This document shows, piece by piece, positions 57,693 through 62,579 of a stretch of DNA of 62,579 nt. Made by a program: the position numbers and the translations under genes. The notes beneath the pieces were generated by a model. The model was not told the DNA's origin, did no database searches, and was given only the letters and a program-made list of their open reading frames with translations. Location: the NCBI GenBank assembly GCA_963781705.1, contig CAWAGP010000004.1, positions 1-62,579 on the forward strand, read 5' to 3'. How positions within the stretch are numbered: the first letter of the stretch is position 1; each line of letters opens with the position of its first letter. Source of the stretch: JALYGJ01 sp963781705. Lineage in GTDB: Bacteria; Chloroflexota; Limnocylindria; Limnocylindrales; CSP1-4.

Positions 57693-59002
57693 TGATCGAT
57701 CCCGACGAGCACATCGACGAGCTCTTGCTGGCGTCGGCCGACCGCTGGCGCGCGTCGCTGCCTGAGCCGCAAGAGTTCGACATCGCCGGGCTCGTCCACC
57801 AGAGCCGGCCGCGCCGGCCGTTGGGGTCGCCGCTGGCAAGGTTCGCATCGATCGCGGTGGCACTGCTCGCGACCGTTGGCCTGCTCATGCTCCTCGTCGC
57901 CGGTCCCTTGGGCGTGCCTGCGCAAACGCCGGTCCCACCTCTCCCGTCGCCGACGCTCAACCCCGGACTTCCCGATGTGCTGTACGTCGAGAACCGTGGT
58001 GGCCCCGCCTTGACCGTCGCCATCAATGGCATCGACGTCGGCACCGTCGCCTGTGGCGCCTACCCGACGTTCACGCCGGGCGACAACAACGTCCCTCCGC
58101 TCCCCTGGCAGCTGACGATCGCTCTGACCGCTGACGGCAGCACGGTCCTCGACCAGCAGGTGACCCAGTTGCCACGCTGGTTAGTCCAGATCCAGAACGA
58201 GACGCTTGGGATCTCGAACTATCCCGTCCTGGGTCCGCCGCCTCCGAGCTGCCCGCCGGACGGCAGTTATTCCCCCGAAACCGCCACTCCCACCCCTATG
58301 TCCCAGTCCCAGACGCTGCTCTTCGAGAACCGAGGTGGACCGGCGTTCACGGTCGCCATCAACGGCACCTACTTTGCGACCGTCGCCTGTGGCACTTACC
58401 CGACTCTCAACGTGGGGGCGGGCGGCGTTCCTCAACTGCCCTGGCAGCTGACCATCGTCCGGGTGTCTGACGGCAGCACCCTCGTCGATGAGCAGGTCAC
58501 CCAGCTGCCCAAGTGGTTCATCCAGATCGGTGATTCTGTCCCCGTACTTACAGGGGGGCCCGCGTTGGGTCCGGCGGGCCCGAGCTGTCCGCCGGCAGGC
58601 AGCACTCCGACGGCGTCGCCCGAGCCCACTCCGACCCTTGAGCCTGCGCCGACCGGATACACGGTGCACGTCGCGCGCGGCCTCCATCCGCAATGGACCG
58701 CGGAAGCTGCCGCAGCCGCTGCCTTCGATTACATCAAGGCCAACGAGAGCAATGCCGGTCGCGCGCTCGTCCCGGCGCAGATCCTCTCGGTCGAGGCAAT
58801 GGCCGGCGGGGACGTACCTCAAGCCATCAGCGGGCCATACCCAGACCTTGCTGTCGCGTGGGTCGTACATTCGGAAGGGACGTTCTACTGCGACCTCGGA
58901 CCAGCGCGATACGACGGTTACTACACGGGCTTCTGGCAGATCTTCTCCGACGAGGGCGTTGGAACCGGTGGCTCTTGGGAACACCCGTACCCGACGCCGT
59001 AG
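57692..59002 (+). CDS. Membrane protein with tandem extracytoplasmic repeats, putative ECF-associated regulator
   Basis: A 436-residue protein: cytoplasmic N-terminus of 50 residues, one transmembrane helix (about 51-70), a Pro-rich linker, then two copies of a domain of about 75 residues (about 96-168 and 209-282), each with ENRGGPA, VAINGT-type, TVACG, PPLPWQLTI/PQLPWQLTI and QVTQLP-W segments. A different C-terminal domain of about 110 residues follows. Translational coupling to the sigma factor suggests an anti-sigma role, but the N-terminus shows no recognised zinc anti-sigma motif. Confidence 0.7.
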   Translation: MIDPDEHIDELLLASADRWRASLPEPQEFDIAGLVHQSRPRRPLGSPLARFASIAVALLATVGLLMLLVAGPLGVPAQTPVPPLPSPTLNPGLPDVLYVENRGGPALTVAINGIDVGTVACGAYPTFTPGDNNVPPLPWQLTIALTADGSTVLDQQVTQLPRWLVQIQNETLGISNYPVLGPPPPSCPPDGSYSPETATPTPMSQSQTLLFENRGGPAFTVAINGTYFATVACGTYPTLNVGAGGVPQLPWQLTIVRVSDGSTLVDEQVTQLPKWFIQIGDSVPVLTGGPALGPAGPSCPPAGSTPTASPEPTPTLEPAPTGYTVHVARGLHPQWTAEAAAAAAFDYIKANESNAGRALVPAQILSVEAMAGGDVPQAISGPYPDLAVAWVVHSEGTFYCDLGPARYDGYYTGFWQIFSDEGVGTGGSWEHPYPTP

Positions 59003-59052
59003 ACCTCCCGGGCCGGCGGGCAAGTCGGCCATAGAATGATGCGAGAAAGCGT

Positions 59053-59091
59053 CGGGGCGTAGCGCAGTGGTAGCGCACGTGCTTTGGGAGC
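59053..59091 (+). tRNA. 5' half of a tRNA-Pro(UGG), truncated in the anticodon stem
   Basis: CGGGGCG (acceptor strand), TA, D stem GCGC with loop AGTGGTA and GCGC, A, anticodon stem CGTGC, and loop TTTGGGA with anticodon TGG are all present. Only GC of the returning anticodon strand follows; the next bases (TGT) do not pair, and no variable loop, T arm or CGCCCCG acceptor strand follows anywhere downstream in the window. TAGAAT just upstream (59033 region) could be its promoter. The gene is broken by recombination, insertion or a mis-assembly. Confidence 0.7.
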
Positions 59092-59108
59092 TGTTAGCCC
59101 TCCAGCGG

Positions 59109-59135
59109 TGCAGGCTCGGCCGCTCCGAGCGTGCA
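59109..59135. repeat. imperfect hairpin just after the tRNA break
   Basis: TGCA-G-GCTCGG, loop CCGCT, CCGAGC-G-TGCA: a 10-bp stem with one G/G mismatch, 18 bp after the point where tRNA homology ends. It may be part of the joined foreign DNA, for example an arm or terminator of an element. Confidence 0.4.
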
Positions 59136-59197
59136 GGGGCCGGACGAGAAAGCCACCGTTATTGTGGTTTACAGGCGATCAGGAGGAGACCAAGGCA

Positions 59198-59710
59198 ATG
59201 GTGCCGCTTGTTGATGAGGCGGTTCAGCGAGTGTCTTCGTACGCGTCGCTCGATGACTGGATCGAGAAGAACGCCCGGAGCGAACGCGAGGGCATTGGAG
59301 TCGAGCATGCAGAGCTCTGGTACAACCCTGCCGATGAAGAAGAAGCCGCCTGCGTTCGGGCGATCCAGGCGGCCTATGACGGGAGATCGGCCCAGCGCGG
59401 ATACAGAGACCCAATTCCTTGCGCGAGCTTCAACTGGCCGGTGAACCGCACCGTCGGCCTAGATGTAGACGTTCTGAGTCGGTCGGCGTCCGAGTCGAGA
59501 ACCTCTCGGACAGTCCCAATGACAGTTATAAGAAGCACGACGCCAGAGTCAGGCTCCCTTCACAGTCACCGTGATTCGGTCGAGTTCGATGACGTCGGAG
59601 GGCAAGCCGGTCAACGGCTCCCAACTCGCTCGCTTACCGACTCTGTCGTAGTAGTCGAACAGGAGTTGGCCGTCCGGACCAACTGCGACGAGCGCGACAT
59701 AGTGCTTTGA
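59198..59710 (+). CDS. Orphan hypothetical protein
   Basis: ATG 59198 follows a strong AGGAGGAG ribosome binding site at 9 nt, which contrasts with the leaderless genes elsewhere. The 170-residue product begins with an acidic helical part (LVDEAVQRVSSYASLDDWIE, then EHAELWYNPADEEEAACVRA). After about residue 85 it becomes Ser/Arg-rich and overlaps a convergent gene, so the real end may be earlier if a base is missing. GC is lower than in the flanking genes. No family recognised. Confidence 0.45.
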   Translation: MVPLVDEAVQRVSSYASLDDWIEKNARSEREGIGVEHAELWYNPADEEEAACVRAIQAAYDGRSAQRGYRDPIPCASFNWPVNRTVGLDVDVLSRSASESRTSRTVPMTVIRSTTPESGSLHSHRDSVEFDDVGGQAGQRLPTRSLTDSVVVVEQELAVRTNCDERDIVL

Positions 59711-60088
59711 TCCTGAGTCGCCGCCTATATGGGCCCCGGCGCTCCAGGTCCCTTGAGCCCGATCCAGGAGGCACACTTGTTGTGGCCACCAGTGCGCCTC
59801 CCATACGATCGCGAGCTGAAGTCGGATGCCCTCAGGAAGCGCCGCGTATCGGCCGCTGAAGCGATCGAACAAATCAACTTCATCACCGTCTCGATGGGAA
59901 GTGAACTGACCTGACGGTCGTCGAAGGGGCCGGCCACCCGCGAGCGCGTCGTTCTGGGACTTGAGCGCGTTTACCTGCCTCCGCCACAAAGCAAGTCCGA
60001 CGGCGCCAGCGAGGACGAGCGCCGCGGAGACAGCCGCCCACCCCGTCCAGTCAGCGATGACTTTCAGGAGATCCAAGATGTCAGTCAC
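59549..60088 (-). CDS. Orphan membrane-anchored protein
   Basis: A 179-residue protein with an N-terminal transmembrane helix (about 17-35, followed by WRRQVNALKSQND) and a soluble domain with LPEGIRLQLAIVWEAHWWPQ and HYVALVAVGPDGQLLFDYYD. The fold is unrecognised. It lies between the truncated tRNA and the IS21-type element and overlaps the convergent orphan gene by about 160 bp. Moderate GC. Its start is ATG 60088. Confidence 0.55.
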   Translation of the reverse strand: MTDILDLLKVIADWTGWAAVSAALVLAGAVGLALWRRQVNALKSQNDALAGGRPLRRPSGQFTSHRDGDEVDLFDRFSGRYAALPEGIRLQLAIVWEAHWWPQQVCLLDRAQGTWSAGAHIGGDSGSKHYVALVAVGPDGQLLFDYYDRVGKRASWEPLTGLPSDVIELDRITVTVKGA

Positions 60089-60302
60089 TTGCTTCCCACC
60101 GGCGGGGATGGCTGGTAAGCATGCGGGCGCATCGTTGAGTTCCAGCTCCTCTGGAACCTTATAACTCGGCGTTCCAAAACGGGAGCGGGTCGGAGTCTTC
60201 CTCTTGCACGCTCGCTCGTCCCGCGGCTGAGACTGGTCCGGAAAGAGGTCCTTTCGGTGCCGCTACAGGCTCGGCTGTCGCGACCGACGGACCGCCTGTC
60301 AA

Positions 60303-60346
60303 TGGCCACGTGAAAGTACCCACTGGTGGCCATGAAAAGTCCCCAC
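60303..60346. repeat. IS21 terminal repeats
   Basis: TGGCCACGTGAAAGTACCCA at 60303-60322 and TGGCCATGAAAAGTCCCCA at 60327-60345 are related direct repeats about 24 bp apart, the arrangement of transposase-binding sites found near the ends of IS21-family elements. Confidence 0.75.
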
Positions 60347-60367
60347 CCCAGGGGGCGTCTCAGGGCT

Positions 60368-61137
60368 TCAGCGATGGCCCACCCGCTCTCGCGCTTCCTT
60401 CATCCGGTAGGAGTCGCCCGACGTGACGACCGTCACCGCGTGGTGCAGCAGGCGGTCGAGCAGGGCGACCGCCGTGGTGTGCTCGGGCAGGAAGCGGCCC
60501 CAGGACTCGAACGGCCAGTGGGAGGCGACGCCCAGGCTGCGCCGCTCGTAGGCGGCGGCGACGAACCGGAACAGGAGCTGGGCGCCGGTGTCGTCGAGCG
60601 GCGCGAAGCCGAGGTCGTCGACGATCACGAGGTCGGCCCGCAGCAGGCCCTCGATCAGCCGGCCGACGCTGTTGTCGGCGAGCCCCCGGTACAGCGTCTC
60701 GGCCAGCGAGGCCGCCGCGAAGTAGCGGACCCGGAACCCCTCCTCGACCGCGGCGTGGCCGAGGGCGATGAGGGTGTGGCTCTTGCCCGTCCCCGCCGGG
60801 CCCGACGAGGACGAGGTTCTCGCGGGCCCGGATCCACTCGAGGCGACGCGAGGTAGTCGAACGTCGGCCGCGGGATCGAGCGACTCGGCGACCAGGAACT
60901 CCTCGAGCGTCTTGCGCACCGGGAACCCCGCTGCCCGCAGCCGTGCCCGGGCGTTGGAGGCATCGCGCGAGCCGAGCTCGGCCTCGAGCAGGGTGCGCAG
61001 CAGCTCGTCGGGCGCCCAGCGCTGGACCTTGGCGGTGACGAGGACCTCGGGCGCCAGCCGCCGGATCGCGGACAGCTTGAGGCGCAGCAGGGCCGCCTCG
61101 AGGTCGGGGGCCAGGGCGGCGGCGACGCCGCGGTCAT
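60368..61137 (-). pseudogene. istB: IstB-like AAA+ transposition helper ATPase, frame-broken
   Basis: Helper ATPase of IS21 transposition, about 256 residues if repaired. LRLKLSAIRRLAPEVLVTAK and RWAPDELLRTLLEAELGSRD precede TFDYLAS, then Walker A GPAGTGKSHTLIALGHAAVE and Walker B DLVIVDDLGFAPL. Frame breaks occur just after the ATG (one base missing near 61125) and two or more between about 60790 and 60870. The ATG 61137 overlaps the istA stop. Confidence 0.8.
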
Positions 61138-62579
61138 CGCGACGGGCTCCAGGGCATAGGCCGCGAGGGACCGGACCGGGACCGCCGGCAGCCCGATGAC
61201 GAGCTGCTCGCCCGGCTCCCGGTGGCGGGGCACGCCCGGCCCTGCCGCGAGGATCGAGCGCACGTCGGCCGCCCGGAAGCGGCGGTACGCGAGCGCCCGC
61301 TCGAGCGCCGCCAACAGCGGCTCCCGGCCGTGGCTGCGCTCGAGGTCGGCGATCAGGGCGAGCTCGCCCGCGAGCCGGCTCGTGCCCGCGGCGGCGGCCG
61401 CGCGCAGGAACGCTGCCGCGACCGGGCCCAGGCGAGAGGAACGCGATCTCGCCGGGCGTCCGGGGCCGGATCGCCCGGACCGGGGCCGTGGCCGCACGGC
61501 CGTAGTGGGCATCGAGCAGGCTCATCTCGCCCGGTGCGACGAGCCGGTGCCGCGCGATCTCCGAGCCGGCGGCGCTGACCAGCAGCTCGCCGCCGGTCGA
61601 CGGCCAGCTCGACCCGCGTGCCGATGAAGCGCCCCGGCACGCTGTACCGGGCCGAGCCGAAGCGGACGGTCCGCAGCCGGTCGACCGTGCGGACCGCGGT
61701 CGGCGCCGGTGCCGGACGCAGCGACGGCAGCGGGCGCAGGAGCGGCACGCTCGGCGACCGAGGCGCTCGGCTGGGACCGCCGATGTCTCGGAGTGGACCC
61801 GGCCGTTGACCTCGGCGCACCAGGCGACCGCGGCCGCGTTGGCCGTGGCGAGGTCCGGCGAACGGCGCACCCGGGATCAGGAGGTCGGCCTTGGCGTACC
61901 CCACGAGGTTCTCGACGACGCCCTTGGACTCCGGATCCGCCGCCTCGCAGAAGTCGGGCCGGAAGCCGTAGTGGAGCGGCGAACGCGAGGTATCCGGGCG
62001 CCGGCACGACGACGTTGGCGACGACGCCGCCCTTGAGGCAGCCCATCCGGTCGGCGAGCACGACTGCCGGGGACGCCGCCCAGGGTCTCGAAGCACTCGG
62101 CGAGCAGCGCGAGGGTCGTCGCCTGGCTCTCGTCGGCCGCGAACCGCACGAACCGGACCCGCGACCAGACCAGGACCGCGCAGAAGACGTGGAGGTCTCC
62201 CTCGCTGCCCCAGTCGATGGCGAGGTGCTCGCCCGGGATCGCCTGCCAGGGCCGGTACACCCGGCGCTCGACGCGCCAGGCGGCCTTGGTGACCGCGACG
62301 GCGCGGCGCAGGTTGCGCGCCGAGCCCTGCGTACCCGGCGGCCCGGGCCGCGGGCAGCAGGCGCTTGGCGCTGATCCGGCCGTCGGTCGCCCGCACGCGC
62401 TCGGCGAGCAGGGCGCCGAGCGGATCGGTGTCTTCGGGCGGGGCGGCCGCTCGGCGGGCGGCCGGCTGGCGCTCCACGACGCGGCGCACCGTCCGGTGGG
62501 TGGTCCCGCACAGGCCGCGGCGGCGCGGTAGCTGCCGAGCTCGCGGTACGCGGACAGGATGTCCAACTGGTGCCTCGCT
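61134..62579 (-). pseudogene. istA: IstA-like DDE transposase, frame-broken and cut by the window edge
   Basis: A DDE transposase with an N-terminal HTH (MDILSAYRELGSYRAAAACA). Catalytic residues are visible in three different frames: first Asp in PGEHLAIDWGSEGDLHVF, second Asp in VVLADRMGCLKGG, Glu in ESKGVVENLVGYAKADLL. The C-terminal beta domain (VRFGSARYSVPGRFIGTRVE) and the end LPAVPVRSLAAYALEP are also split. At least six frame changes are needed. TTG 62566 may be the start, or it may lie beyond the window. Confidence 0.8.

Larger units (their letters stand above)
60297..62579 (-). mobile_element. IS21-family insertion sequence, one end and both transposition genes, running off the window
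   Basis: The istB end is complete: the terminus starts at TGTC 60297, followed by two copies of an IS21-type subterminal repeat, then istB and istA on the minus strand with an ATGA overlap. The other terminus lies beyond 62579, so target duplication cannot be checked. GC is very high (about three quarters) in istA/istB. Both genes carry several frame breaks. Confidence 0.85.

Noticed and set aside
59053..59700. Group I intron interrupting tRNA-Pro in the anticodon loop
   Set aside because: No 3' half of the tRNA (T arm, CGCCCCG acceptor strand) appears downstream and no intron core pairing was seen.

Overview
This window is a high-GC (about two thirds G+C) bacterial chromosome segment with dense, mostly short operons, many 4-bp ATGA/GTGA/TTGA gene overlaps, frequent GTG and TTG starts and a wall/shape machinery (MreB, MreC). 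GuaB3-type IMP dehydrogenase, a SpoIIIAA-like R3H ATPase, F420-type LLM enzymes, PdxS/PdxT, GpgS and proline/threonine-rich membrane proteins together best fit an uncultivated Chloroflexota lineage (Limnocylindria-like). This is an inference from gene content; an actinobacterial relative cannot be excluded without a search.

Layout. 0-3.8 kb: a DUF885 peptidase-like protein, a GT87-like membrane glycosyltransferase and endonuclease III. 3.8-11.1 kb, minus strand: a compact operon running galE, a catalytically degenerate DNA-ligase-like protein, a GNAT, a GT2 enzyme, a USP-USP-GpgS fusion and glycerate kinase, which together suggest glucosylglycerate (compatible solute) metabolism. 11.1-15.3 kb: a TPR protein, CCA-adding enzyme, HNH nuclease and two tandem paralogous membrane-anchored proteins. 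15.3-24.3 kb: a leucine/isovalerate degradation region (HMG-CoA lyase, biotin carboxylase with a possible fused HTH domain, enoyl-CoA hydratase, carboxyltransferase) interleaved with MOSC-GNAT, PPC, PEBP and MFS genes. 24.3-27.5 kb: a large Ig-like/PTS-rich multi-pass protein and a DinB protein. 27.6-33 kb: pdxS-pdxT-GNAT-R3H ATPase-tmk. 33-38.9 kb: a GAF-GGDEF protein, a broken threonine dehydratase, and guaB3-(DDN-like)-guaA. 39-46 kb: membrane proteins, CPBP protease, radC, mreB, mreC and a LysM protein. 46-52.9 kb: a secreted FlgD-Ig protein with a caspase-like His/Cys pattern, two glycosyltransferases, a pentadecapeptide-repeat membrane protein and a multidomain parvulin. 53-57 kb: the mazG-rph-rdgB housecleaning operon, an MBL hydrolase and an LLM oxidoreductase. 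57.1-59 kb: an ECF sigma factor with a membrane protein. 59-62.6 kb: a tRNA-Pro truncated in its anticodon stem, followed by two orphan genes with lower GC and a frame-damaged IS21-type element running off the window, which looks like accessory DNA.

Two features cut across the window. First, at least a dozen starts sit 6-9 nt downstream of a TANNNT hexamer with no room for a Shine-Dalgarno site, so leaderless transcription appears common; several of these hexamers reuse the TAG stop codon of the preceding gene. Second, several otherwise well-conserved genes carry single-base frameshifts (GT87, nth, gpgS, cca, the biotin carboxylase N-terminus, ilvA, istA/istB). Their number in housekeeping genes points to residual sequencing errors more than to gene decay.
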